Source: Byssochlamys sp. IMV 00236 (Eukaryota; Ascomycota; Eurotiomycetes; Eurotiales; Thermoascaceae). From it: a stretch of DNA of 64,000 nucleotides. Every line of letters starts with the position of its first letter. The stretch's first letter is position 1. Shown one piece after another: positions 21,130-31,808 of this stretch. The stretch is from NCBI GenBank assembly GCA_001931875.2, contig MSJH02000840.1, positions 62,001 to 126,000 of the forward strand, read 5' to 3'. The notes beneath the pieces are model-generated. The model had not been told where the DNA came from. It worked only from the letters and a program-made list of their open reading frames with translations, and made no database searches. The translations under genes and the position numbers were made by a program.

Positions 21130-22564
21130 ATGTCCACCACTTTCCCGGACCATGCGCCTCATTCCTCGTCCACAGTCTCCCGTTCGTCTCCTACAACTCT
21201 CTCAACCTCGAGCTCAGATTCTATAGGGCCAGACCGGCCCTCGGACTACCGCAAGATGGAGAAGGCTGTTCAGGTCGGTCCGTCGCACGAGTCGAATCTG
21301 GGCGCAGCCACGGCTGTGGCTTCGATGAAAGCTGCGACGACAGATGATGAAGCCATCGGGGCTGCAAGGAAAGATGGCAGCGGTGCCATCAAGCAGGTGG
21401 ATAAGCGCAGTTTAGATTATATTCTGCGGAGCGGGCTTGCAGGGGGAATGGCGGGCTGTGCGGTAAGTTGGCCCTCTGAGAACCTTAAAGTCCTCATTTT
21501 ACTATATCTATATGCTGGATTACGTTGGACATTGTATCGTAGGATGAATAGTGCTGATTACGATACTCCAGGCCAAAACCGTGGTGGCTCCGCTCGACCG
21601 GGTCAAGATTCTATTCCAGGCTTCGAATCCACAGTTTGCGAAATATGCAGGTAGTTGGTTCGGTCTAGTGACTGCAATGCGCGATATCAAGCGCAATGAA
21701 GGTGTACGAGGTCTCTTCAAGGGTCACTCGGCCACTCTGCTGCGGATATTCCCCTATGCCGCTATCAAATTCCTTGCCTATGAACAGGTCAGAGCGGTAC
21801 TCATTCCTTCGCGGGATAAGGAGACACCTTTCCGGCGGTTAATGTCCGGCAGTTTGGCTGGAATCACGTCTGTGTTTTTTACGTATCCATTGGAGGTTAT
21901 TCGTGTCAGGCTGGCTTTTGAAACCAAACGAGATTCTCGATCGTCGTTAAGGGATATCTGCCGGCAGATATATGGTGAACAAGCGTCGCGGCCCAGTGCT
22001 GCTGTTCCGTCGACTGCAGAAGTAAAGTCTGCTCCAGTCACGGCAACTGCGCAGGCCGTTTCTGCTGCTGTCACCAAAACTACTCCTCGCTCAGGACTCG
22101 CGAACTTTTATCGCGGATTTGCCCCGACCCTTCTCGGAATGCTGCCTTATGCAGGAGTATCATTCCTCACACATGACACAGTAGGAGACTGGTTGCGTTC
22201 GCCGGCCCTGGCTCCCTATACAACAATCCCGAATTCAGAAACATCCTCTCCGCGAGGCGGCAAACAGCGAACACGTCGTGCCCAGCTCACTGCTTCCGCA
22301 GAGCTATTGTCCGGTGCTATTGCTGGTGTGGTCTCGCAGACGTCATCCTACCCATTGGAAGTTATCCGACGGCGAATGCAGGTTGCTGGTGCTGTAGGAG
22401 ACGGCCACCACATGGGCATCGTCGAGACCGGACGCCGGATCCTGCTAGAGAAGGGAATCCGTGGTTTCTTCGTGGGATTGACAATAGGATATATGAAAGT
22501 AGTGCCATTGGGCGCAACGAGTTTCTTCGTTTACGAGCGCGGAAAATGGTGGTTGGGAATATAG
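21130..22564 (+). CDS. Mitochondrial carrier, Leu5-like (coenzyme A transport group, SLC25A16/A42 type)
   Basis: Two exons (21130-21462 and 21572-22564) give 441 residues. Three carrier repeats each carry the family signature: PLDRVKILFQ, PLEVIRVRLAFE and PLEVIRRRMQ. Even-numbered helices show the expected glycine-rich segments (GLFKGHSATLLRIFPYAAIK, FYRGFAPTLLGMLPYAG, GFFVGLTIGYMKVVPLG). The Leu5 group imports coenzyme A or a precursor across the inner mitochondrial membrane. Substrate assignment here rests on overall resemblance and is less certain than the carrier fold. An approximately 85-residue Ser/Thr-rich N-terminal extension precedes the first repeat. A 55-residue Ala/Ser-rich insert in the second repeat is longer than usual for carriers. 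Confidence 0.85.
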
Positions 22565-23163
22565 ACGTGCTCTTTTCTCTTTTGCATTGCATCTGGTCTT
22601 GGGGGGTTCGTGCGTTTGGTTCTGGCTGTCAGATCCATCTATGCTATAAGGGCTTTTTTTACCTCTTACTACTCGGACAAAAAGAGGCCCATGTATATAC
22701 AGAGATTGCCTTCATATTTTTTTCTGCATCGTTCGCTTGCGTTTGGGACAGAGGATACCGGCCTATGGGCCATTGTTTGGTCATGATATCGTCTTTTTCT
22801 ACAACTTGCCTCTATTAGAGAATTACATGGGTTTTTCTCTTTTTTCCTTATTCGACAAGTGTACTTGATACATGGGTAGGATACATGTAGCGAATATGTG
22901 CTTATTGAATGGCCTCTCGATTTCCTCCTCTATCCTGCGTTGCGCCTTTCAAGGTCTATATAACAGTAAATCGACTCGGTCACTAGGCAACATTTCATAG
23001 TTAGTCAAGTTACTTATTGAGCTCTCATTGAGTAAATATCACGAATCTACTCGAAGCTAATACTAAGCATCCTAAGTTTCATACGGAATATATATTCTTT
23101 TCTTGTAAGATGAGTCCTTCCTTATTGCTAGTTATGTGTTAAAAAGGACAATTCCCTCCCAAG
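22565..23163. other. Intergenic region between the carrier and the DUF7587-like gene
   Basis: About 600 bp of T-rich sequence downstream of two converging genes. No coding signal, repeat or RNA gene was recognised. Confidence 0.55.
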
Positions 23164-24580
23164 TTATACCTTCTTTGCACTAGAGGGAGAGATGGCCTGA
23201 GAAACTTGCTCACACAGCATCTGTGTCTTGTTAAGTGTTAATAAAAGCGTCCGACGAGCTCCAGTCAACGTTTCGTTCGAGTCGGCAACTTGAAGGAAGC
23301 TTCCATTTTTCATATGCAACCTGCGAAGACTTGCTTCAGCCTTCTTGGCAAACTCTGCTCTTTTGCGTTAGCAAACAAGACCCGTGAATTCGATCACTGC
23401 GAATACACTAACCCAGTGCTTCTTTTAGCTGGAAGTACTTGCATATTTCGCTGACTCGCTTTAATTCGGGCATTGTGTTTGGGGCGATGACTCTGAACTT
23501 TGGAGATCCGTAATACCCTTGTTCTTCTAGATAACTCGTGATCTTGGTCAGATAGGTAGGTATCTTCTTGAGCAAAGGTCAAGAGAAAAGAACCTTTTAA
23601 TGAAACAGTCTGGAGGACGAACCGGCAAATTTGGATCGAAAGCACGCATAGAAGACGTTATCAGGAGCCGTTCCTTGCTCTTCCGTTTCTGGTTCTGGGC
23701 CGATCAGGGCTGCAAAATAGATAGCCATAGGAAATCTCCAACCAGGGTCGAAATTCTCTATAATTTCTGAGATGGCCTCCATGCGGTTAAGCATTTCTTG
23801 TGATGGCAATGGCACAGACTTGGCAGCTGACCAGACGATTTTGCGAAGACGACGAACCTCATTCGCCCATTCTGGTTCTTTTTTTTTTATGTCTCCGAAT
23901 TCAGGTTGTAAACGGCGCAATCGATTCGCATCAAAGAGCGATTTTGCAGAGATCATTTGGTATTTACCTTCAATCTTCAGTGATCCCTGAGAAAGATATT
24001 CCCCAAAATAATACCCGGTATTTTCTCGCAAGTGCCGGAAATTCCGTAGATCTCTTGGATGATGATCGTCGAATTTGTAGAAAGCTTTAATCAGATCTAA
24101 ATCCCGAATGAATGTCCCCGGAGGAAATTTCCCTGTGTCGATGACGTACAACTTGATCTCTTCTAAACTCGATTTGTCTCTGCAGCTCAAGTGCCGGTAG
24201 TAGATGAATTGAAGTACATAGAGTAAAGAGCTGGACCAAGACACAAAATTGCCTTCGAAATCATCCGTTAGCAACCATCGGAGATGGACGTTGATTGTAC
24301 GGGCTATAGTTTCCCGTTTCTCAAAATTAAAGCCGAAGAAAATGTCTTCGCGAGAAGATTTCATATTTCGCCTGGCTGCTTCTGAACGCATCCATATTCC
24401 GTCCGTTTCTCCACCAGAAAGGGGAGATACTATGCGAAAGAGATATCTAGGAATATTGCAAAGGACATCTCGGGTTATCTCGGCATCTGCTCGAGGTTTA
24501 AATAGTAACTGCTCTTTCTCGGCAGGTCTGATGCTCAAATGAGTGTTTCTCAACCTTTCAGCCAAGATATTTGCGTCCAT
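23164..24580 (-). CDS. DUF7587-like fungal protein, reading frame interrupted by two in-frame stops
   Basis: The frame starts at MDANILAERLRNTHLS (ATG 24580-24578) and carries the core seen in the Eurotiales DUF7587 family: IPRYLFRIVSPLSGGETD, FVSWSSSLLYVLQFIYY, IKLYVIDTGKFPPGTFIRDL and YYFGEYLSQGSLKIEGKYQM. After FYACFRSKFAGSS the frame meets TAA (23599-23597) and TGA (23581-23579). It then continues in the same phase with LLKKIPTYLTKITSYLEEQG and NTMPELKRVSEICKYF, crosses a normal 55-nt intron (23358-23412), and ends at TAA 23166-23164. Outside the stops the exons add to a whole number of codons. No good intron removes the stops. A 90-nt one from 23656 to 23567 would use a poor GTCTTC donor and delete conserved residues. 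Function is unknown. It may be a recent pseudogene. The frame is also open upstream to 24775. Confidence 0.6.
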
Positions 24581-25235
24581 TTTTCCGGGTTTATTGCTCA
24601 GACAAGTTATGCAACGGAGTTGAAATTCTCTTGTTAGAAAACTCGCGGGAAAGCCAGCCTTAAATAGATCTTCCAAACCTTGGCCCTCATTGATCAGATT
24701 CTTACGCCTTCTTTTATGATGGCAGTTGCCTAGTTTATAGTGTCGGAGCCTGCTTACATGCAGGCCTCCACCCACAGAGATAAATAGGCCGAGCTAGTTG
24801 CTAGAGAGTTCAATCTCAGCGAGCTTCGCTCCAGATATAGAACTGCAGTAGTGCAATCTACGTTCTCCTCTTCAGTTGCTCATGGCCGGGGAGACCTGGA
24901 TGTGCCATGCACTCAAAGGCTGTCTTCAGACCCATCATCCCTGCTCATTGCCAGCTAACGCAAAAGCTGGGGTAATATTCAAGAGTCCCCCTGGCGTCAT
25001 TGAAGATACTCAATCGGGGATTTTTCTGATTCCCTTGTTTTGCCTTGCTATAGAGTTTAAGATAGCAAAACTCAACTCTGCATTTATAGTAGCCAGGAAA
25101 ATGATACGCTGTTTATTTTCAAAAAAATACTGTCTGTCATCTATACTATTTATTAGAATCCGGCTGCTGGCGGGAGAGACAGGCTTTGCGATACTGCAGG
25201 AGGAAACTATTGATGTTATCTGTTAGCGTCTATTT
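24581..25235. other. Intergenic region between the DUF7587-like and DUF7223-like genes
   Basis: No gene is supported in this 655-bp stretch. It should contain the promoter of the DUF7587-like gene and the 3' end of the DUF7223-like gene. Confidence 0.5.
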
Positions 25236-27040
25236 TCAACACCCGCTGTCTTTGTGCGGCTTCACGCTAATGGAGGGTATGAAAGGAAGAGAAATCAGAG
25301 GGTGAGTATTGTGGTGAGAACATAAATAAGTGACTCACAAGAATCCTGCAATGAGAATGATTCCAACCGGGATAGTCACACCGATGATAATCTTCTTGTA
25401 CTTCTGTAAGCCCGCTGACTTCGCAATATACGGTGTGGCATTGCCAGAGGTCTTCTCCATGGATTTGACATTATCCCCAAACGCAATTCTTGAGACTGTG
25501 TCTGACGTTGTACTGGGAAACGTCGATCCGGAAGGCAGTAAAGTGTGTAATGTACTGGTGGTTTTGTAGGTCTTCTGATGAGAGACAGGGCAGTTGGCTA
25601 CGCCCGGCGTCTCGCATGCCACTCCAGTAAACGTGACTATGGTGGTTGTTGATTTCAGATCACTTTGCTGCCTTCTCTCGACCTCTACTGTTGTAGTTGC
25701 CGGTGTAGAGGAGGACTGGGTAGCACAGATGCCACCCAGGTCAGTTTTAAAAAGCGCCGTTGTTACAGAAGGAGTCGGTCCCCGTGTATTGTCATTATTG
25801 ATAGCCAGGGTTGCGCCAGCTCCAGCACCAATACCGAATTTGAACTTCTCACTTGCCAGGATATCGCAACTTTCGCTGTCTGTGGTTAAGTTGGTGGTGA
25901 ACTCGGCGATATCGGCGAAGACGCTAATAGCCATTCCACTGCTTGCACTGGGGATAGTAACAGGCTCATCAAGTATGGTTACACTGAAATCGCTGCCGAT
26001 ACCGACGTTAAATCCAGTGTTGATCCCCACACGGAGAACAGCATTGAGTATTCCTATACTACCCATGACAGTTACGGGTAGGAATTGATAGTGACCCCCT
26101 CCACTTGATGAGGGGTAAGCCACAGGTCAGTTAGGACAGGTCTCTGAAATTCATTTGCTGGACCGGAAAGATAGATCTTGACTTACTAGGTGATGTCTGA
26201 GAAAGTGGTGTCGAAGAAATTCATCTTGATGATAACACTATCATCAAATTTGATATGAAATCCACTGATCATGTCGACTTCGGCTGTCGTACTAAGAACG
26301 AGATCAACGCTAAAGAAGACTCCAAAGTTTTGACTAGCGAGTCCAATTCCAAGTGGTGTCTGCTGACGATAAAGATTCACGGTATAAGAACCATTGGCAA
26401 TTGAAGTCTCAAGCTCCACATATAATTCTAGATCGTCAAACCGGAACGTCAGATGGGATTGAGGGATGCCCTGGATATCCATGTTAAAGTCGACAGGTAG
26501 AGTGGGCCATGTCACATCTTCAAAATCGCCGTGGATAAGGTGCTGAGCGATCTGTGTGATGTTCTCGGCGGTGTCCTTGATGGCTTGTTCGACCGCGTCT
26601 GTTATATTGATGACTGTATTCTGAACATCCTGTGCAATACTATCGACTGCAGCGCTAGCGTTGAAATCACCATCAGTCGAGAAGTGAACCGAGGCATTGC
26701 CCAGGATATAACATGTCCGACAGGTAATCGCCACGTTGATTTGACGCTCGTTGCTATAAGAAATGTTAGAAGATAGCACCTTGGTTGTATCATAGAGACT
26801 AAAGGGGCTATCCTACAGGGCAAATAAAACTGCATCATGGAAACTCTTTTCGATGGAGGTATGGTTGCTGTAACTCCTATCTCTCTTCTTCACCGGTCCT
26901 CCCAAAACATTGCTCCGGAAAGCATTCAAGTTGTTAGCGATTTGGTGTGTATCAACAAGAACATCTCGGGAAATCGAATCGGCAGAAATAACGCAAAAAG
27001 TGATCCAGCTAAGAACGAAGACTGAAAAAATAAACCGCAT
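25236..27040 (-). CDS. Secreted/membrane fungal protein, DUF7223-like
   Basis: The first three exons (26817-27040, 26187-26753, 25339-26103) join at good splice sites and in phase. A signal peptide occupies about residues 1-20 (MRFIFSVFVLSWITFCVISA). A central domain follows with a CRTCYILGNASVHFSTDGDF segment, regular amphipathic and beta-rich stretches, and several N-glycosylation sequons. It resembles the extracellular DUF7223 domain common in Aspergillus. A Thr/Ser-rich stalk leads to a membrane span (KKIIIGVTIPVGIILIAGFL) near the C-terminus. Translation either stops at TGA 25337-25335 (519 aa), or a last intron (GTGAGT donor at 25338, TAG acceptor at 25267) adds a short exon 25236-25266 with the tail VKPHKDSGC (528 aa). 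Both are in frame. Topology suggests a type I surface protein. Its function is unknown. Confidence 0.65.
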
Positions 27041-28647
27041 CTCTAGACAAATTCTAATGACCACCAGGGTATTGCCTGTTAGATAAGGTTGTATGAATAT
27101 TTGAAAATGCTCCAAGATTCTAGCGAACGACGAGAGCTGTATGTACAGTATCCTCTTTTCTGGGTAGCATAGGGGCCTTTAAGATATTTCCCACCCCTTG
27201 AATCTTAGGACAAGGCTTCATACATGGACTGGTACATTTTCTCTAAACCCTGACTCGGTATATCTGCAGCCTACTGAAAAAGGTACCAGATTTTGCTGCG
27301 CCGCATACTACTTACGATACATCTGTTGTATTCTAGCCCCTATAGTTAGTCATTGGCAGCAATTTCCGATAGTAGACGATACTACTACGGAGTACACCCC
27401 AAAACAATATCAAGTAAACGAACTGAGGTTGAAACCAGTGCCGTCTCATTTAGCGATCTTTGATCCGAGATCAACATAGCCTGAAACTTGAGGAACAAAG
27501 AGTAGCATAGTCTTTGCGAGTTATCTGTGGACCCTAAACCGTAACATCTATATTTACATACCTAGGTACCTAATTTTTGTATCTGTACCCTTCACTCTGC
27601 CTCGAATGAAACGGACATGCATAAAATTAAAGGAGAATCTGAAGTAATAAATGGGCAATTTGCAGGGAGGGGTCCGTAATAGTTCAGTTAAGCGCTATCG
27701 TTCTAGAGATGGGTTGTGTCAAACCAACGTTTACACACTGCATGGATCGGCACATAAGTAAGTAGCCAATAGCTCACCGCTAAACCAGCTAGCTCATGTT
27801 GGTTTTCTAGGATAGATACATTATCTGAATATCATCTTAACCAAGCACTTGCCTGGATTTGAACTGGAATTAAAAATGCACTTGTGAATCCATTTACTCA
27901 AACAAAAACTGTCAGCCAGATTATAGAATCCTGAGTTTACTGAATGAGTCACTTTCACGCCAAGGAAACTGCAGAATATGATGATCCTTATTCAAAACTA
28001 ATCACAATCGTCATTGACTATTGTAGAGTTGTGTGTTCGAGAATCATCTAATTGGCCAGCCTCGCACTCTTTCATAGAGCTACCTTACACGGCGCACAGC
28101 GACACTATTACGATCAGCGAAGCCACAGGTCATAAATGATAGTCGGCCCATGCACTGAGAGAACTTTCTGGCTGATTTTCAATCTCAGCCTCGTGAGTAC
28201 CTACACCTAGCTGGGGGCTGCAATCCAGGGTGCAAAGGCTCCTGTATTCCACCAGCAGTGAGCACTACATACAGTAACTCATGGGCATTAACCATGACAA
28301 AGAGATAAAAATAAAATACAAAACCATATCCAAGGAAATCGATAGAGAGCTGACGAATAACATGCTTCTGGCAATTCCTGTCTATCCTGTATTATTACTT
28401 GCAATAATAATCAGTCCCAAGAGACATACTATTGAGACAACTGTATGGCAAGAGGCAATCCGCGGGGCGGAAAAGCACAGACCACCCGCCCCGAGAAAAA
28501 GTTCCCCGATCCAACATCGGAGCGCAGATCGAATCGCGACGAAAACCAAGAATAAAATTGTTTCTGTCTCCCTTCCTACGCAACATTGCATAGCGTCTCT
28601 ATTGTACACATATACAAATACATACACATATACACACACGCACAACC
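27041..28647. other. Gene-free interval upstream of ESF2
   Basis: About 1.6 kb, AT-rich, with no family-matching frame on either strand. It carries the promoter of the DUF7223-like gene at its left end. The ESF2 leader at the right end is an ACA/TACA-rich run at about 28605-28646 that ends directly at the start codon. No RNA gene or mobile-element signature was recognised. Confidence 0.5.
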
Positions 28648-29688
28648 ATGACGACTCGGAAGCGGAACGAGTTCCTAGACATTGAGTCCGAGGACGAAGC
28701 GGGCGATGATCGCGGCTACGACTCCGAGGCGGCGGAGGAAACGAAGGGGAGAGCGAGCAATGCTGGGGGGAGAGCTTCGAAGAGGAGGAGAGTCTCTGAG
28801 GATCACGGTGAAGAGGGCGATTCTCAGGATGAGGGGGTTAGTGATAATGCTGGAAGTGAGGCGGAAGGAGAAGGAGAGGATGAGGAAGATGAAGATGGGA
28901 ACCAGAAAGCCACGGAGAAAACCTCGAAATCCAAACAGAGGGCAAAGTCATCGCCAGAAGACGAGGAAGTTGATTACGATGATGCGCGCTCCATAACGTC
29001 CCACGGCGCATCATCTACGACATCATCCAAGACGAAATCCAAACTCCTCAAGCAGAAGAAGAACAAAACCGGCGTCATCTATCTCTCCTCTCTCCCACCG
29101 TACCTGAAGCCGTCCGCTTTGAAATCCCTTCTCATTGCCCGCGGATTCGGTCCTATTACCAAAATCTTCCTCACTCCCGCCGTGCCCTCGTCCTCCTCGA
29201 ACGCGAAGAAGAGTAATCGTCGCAAAACCTACACAGATGGCTGGGTGGAATTCGCGTCGAAGAAGACGGCCAAGATCTGCGCCGAGACACTAAATGCCAA
29301 TATTGTCGGTGGGAAGAAGGGCGGTTGGTACCACGATGATGTGTGGAATATGAAGTATCTGAAGGGCTTCAAGTGGGCGGACCTGATGGAGCAGGTACAG
29401 CGGGAGCGCAGCGAGAGGGAAGCCAAACAGAGAATTGAGGATGCGAGAGCCCGTAAGGAAGAGAAGGCGTTCTTGGCTGGTGTGGAGAAGGGGAAGGTTG
29501 TTGAGGGTATTCGGAAGAAGAAGGAAGAGAAGAAGAAGGCTAAGGCGGCGGAGAATGGGGATGCGCAGGATGTACAGGACTTGCAGGTGCGGAGAGTCTT
29601 TCGGCAGAATGAGGTTCGTGCGAAGGCGAATCGGGATGAGGGTGCGTTGGGAGAAGATACGAAGAGGGTTTTGGGGAAGATTTTTTGA
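28648..29688 (+). CDS. ESF2: Pre-rRNA-processing protein Esf2/ABT1 (RRM protein)
   Basis: A single exon of 346 residues. The first 130 residues are acidic and Ser-rich ([15 protein letters not shown]), with basic patches such as KRRR. An RRM-like domain runs from about 147 to 240 ([20 protein letters not shown], then [18 protein letters not shown], then [18 protein letters not shown]). A long charged helix follows, rich in Lys, Arg and Glu. These are the hallmarks of Esf2 (human ABT1), a nucleolar factor of the small-subunit processome that assists early 18S pre-rRNA cleavages, where it is known to stimulate Dbp8. The gene converges on NMD3 with only about 250 bp between the stop codons, so two ribosome-biogenesis genes lie side by side. 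Confidence 0.9.
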   Translation: MTTRKRNEFLDIESEDEAGDDRGYDSEAAEETKGRASNAGGRASKRRRVSEDHGEEGDSQDEGVSDNAGSEAEGEGEDEEDEDGNQKATEKTSKSKQRAKSSPEDEEVDYDDARSITSHGASSTTSSKTKSKLLKQKKNKTGVIYLSSLPPYLKPSALKSLLIARGFGPITKIFLTPAVPSSSSNAKKSNRRKTYTDGWVEFASKKTAKICAETLNANIVGGKKGGWYHDDVWNMKYLKGFKWADLMEQVQRERSEREAKQRIEDARARKEEKAFLAGVEKGKVVEGIRKKKEEKKKAKAAENGDAQDVQDLQVRRVFRQNEVRAKANRDEGALGEDTKRVLGKIF

Positions 29689-29942
29689 AAAAAGGCAGTT
29701 CCTTTTCGCTGCTATTTCGTTTACTGTTTTTGTGTGTTTGGTCTACGGATATTTACTACCATGTGCATATGAGCGCGTATTTCCAGAGGAACAAAAGCGA
29801 TTTTCCACTTGTTCGAAAGAGTAACTATGAGATAGAAAAAGCTCGTGAGCTTAGAGATCTATGTACTTTTCAAGCCCCGTGATATACGTATGCAGAACCC
29901 GCTAAGAACGCCGTTATCCGTCGTAATAAGAAAAGAATGATT

Positions 29943-31532
29943 TTACTCCTCGTCATCCACGTTGAGCTCGTCGAAGTCTTCGAGGAGTTCATCCATGTTG
30001 ATCTGGGGCACATTTTCATCGTCGCTCTCCTCGTCCTCCTCCATCTGCTCCACATCGCCATCGCCGGTCTCGACACCCTCCATTCTCTCTGGACGGGGCT
30101 TAGCGTTCTTGGCCTTGTACAGCTGCAGCGTGCTCCGCAATTCCTGGTCCTCTTCAATGTCCCGCAGGAACAGCTCAAAGTCGGCTTCGAGGCGTTCCTG
30201 TTCCTGCTGTCTGCGGTTGATTGTTCCTTCTTCTTCCTCGCGGGCCATGCGCTTGAGTCTCCAGTTTCTGGACTTGCCCTTCTTCTTCCGGGCGTAGAAC
30301 TTCTTGACCAGCACCACGTCGGGAATAGTGGATCCGTACTGGTGGCTCTGCTCAATGGCCTCGAAGTTTTCGTTGTTGAAGTTCGTTCTCGTCAGGTGAT
30401 AGCCGAGGACGGAATCTCCGACATGGAGGACACCACCGAGATGAGTCCTTGTGAAGTAGGTCTGGTCATTGACGCCCAGGTCGGATGCAAGCGCCACAGT
30501 GGCTTCGGCAAGGGAAAAACGACCGTTTGACTGGCCGACCGGTTCAATGTCCATAACGATGAACTCGACCAGCTCCTGCACATCCGCCAAGTTCTTGAAT
30601 GGCGACCGCCAGTATACGGCTGTCGGCACATCCGTGGTCTGGAGAGTGTTCGGATCGAGGAGGTTGATAGAGGTACCGACGCGGTAGCAGAGGGTCAGAG
30701 GAGAGATATTGCCGAGCGATCGAGCCAGTTTCAGTGGAAGTGCCACCAGGTCGTCCTTGCAGATGGGGATCAGCTCCACGGAGTAGGTGATCTTGTACTG
30801 CTTGACGGACGTGTGGACATCCATGGAGATGAGTTCCTGCGATTTCTTCACTCTCGTGGGAGCAACAGAGGACAAGAAATCAACCATCCTCTCGGCATGG
30901 TTCCTCTGTGCAAAGAAGAAGTCCAGTCCGTCCTTCGTTTCCTTGATATTGATGGTGTCTCGGTGGGCGTTGTGCTTGAGAATTAACTGTTCGAGGTAAA
31001 GGAACGTCCTCTTGTGAGGCACCTTCTGTCGGACTTGGATAGACGAACGCCAGGTATTGGCCGTGTATGACTTCTGGCAGTCTGGACACTGCTGACTCGC
31101 CACCACGTATTCCACCTCGAATGTCTGTTGCAGGATAGTGCCCTGGAAGGCTTCCTGCTGAATCGTGATCTTCACCTTGACTCTTCTCGAATGGGGTTCG
31201 GTCCAGATAAAGCTAGCATCGATGATCCGGACCTTGGTCAATCCGCGAAGCTTTCGCAAGCACAAGGCGAGCAGTTCTCTCGACTCTGGGGCGGCGCTGA
31301 CCCAGCTGCTCGGCGGCTGCAGCCATCTCTCACAGTCCTTGCACATGTGGAGGACAGACTCTCTCTGGATGCCCTGGGTGATGTCGACTGTGAGTTTCAC
31401 ACAGTCTGTGCAAAGAGCGCCCGCAGCGGTAGTACCGTCGATGGGCGCACCACAGTTGCAACAGAGAATAGTTGCAGTGGGCTGTTCCTGCAGTGCCGCC
31501 ATGGGCACGGGAGCATCCAAGTCCATCGACAT
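29943..31532 (-). CDS. NMD3: 60S ribosomal subunit export adaptor NMD3
   Basis: A single exon of 529 residues. The N-terminus carries the conserved multi-cysteine zinc-binding region with CCNC (24-27), CTDC (38-41) and CKDC (59-62), and CPDC follows near residue 139. Further conserved stretches such as QRNHAERMVDFLSSVAPTRV and DLGVNDQTYFTRTHLGGVLH match the family. The C-terminus is highly acidic with a leucine pattern MDELLEDFDELNV, fitting the nuclear export signal that binds Crm1. Nmd3 joins the late pre-60S particle and carries it through the nuclear pore. It is divergent from ATP25 over 276 bp. Confidence 0.95.
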   Translation of the reverse strand: MSMDLDAPVPMAALQEQPTATILCCNCGAPIDGTTAAGALCTDCVKLTVDITQGIQRESVLHMCKDCERWLQPPSSWVSAAPESRELLALCLRKLRGLTKVRIIDASFIWTEPHSRRVKVKITIQQEAFQGTILQQTFEVEYVVASQQCPDCQKSYTANTWRSSIQVRQKVPHKRTFLYLEQLILKHNAHRDTINIKETKDGLDFFFAQRNHAERMVDFLSSVAPTRVKKSQELISMDVHTSVKQYKITYSVELIPICKDDLVALPLKLARSLGNISPLTLCYRVGTSINLLDPNTLQTTDVPTAVYWRSPFKNLADVQELVEFIVMDIEPVGQSNGRFSLAEATVALASDLGVNDQTYFTRTHLGGVLHVGDSVLGYHLTRTNFNNENFEAIEQSHQYGSTIPDVVLVKKFYARKKKGKSRNWRLKRMAREEEEGTINRRQQEQERLEADFELFLRDIEEDQELRSTLQLYKAKNAKPRPERMEGVETGDGDVEQMEEDEESDDENVPQINMDELLEDFDELNVDDEE

Positions 31533-31808
31533 GATTGCAACTGCCGTGTCGATGATCTCTGATGAAAGAAAAGCAGAGTCTGAGACTCTTGGGGATTAAT
31601 TGATTGAATTAATTAATCAACTGAACTTTTGCCCCTCCGCCTACTTTTTTGCGGCGGAGGTGGAGTGTTTGCGCTGTTTGCACTGATTATCAATCGGGTT
31701 TGCACTGTTTGTCAGGTGATCAATTGAATTTCCATTTCCAGTTTGACAAGTTCAACATCCATCATTTCTTCCTTTACTAGTATTTGTCCATTTATTCCTT
31801 CATTCAGC
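31533..31808. promoter_or_regulatory. Divergent promoter between NMD3 and ATP25
   Basis: A 276-bp interval between two outward-facing start codons. It contains the near-palindromic AT segment TTGATTGAATTAATTAATCAA at about 31600-31620. No factor can be named. Confidence 0.5.

Noticed and set aside
27845..27860. A GGATTTGAACTGG stretch resembling a tRNA B box on the minus strand
   Set aside because: The bases on each side cannot form a T stem, and no acceptor stem or A box is found at a proper distance.
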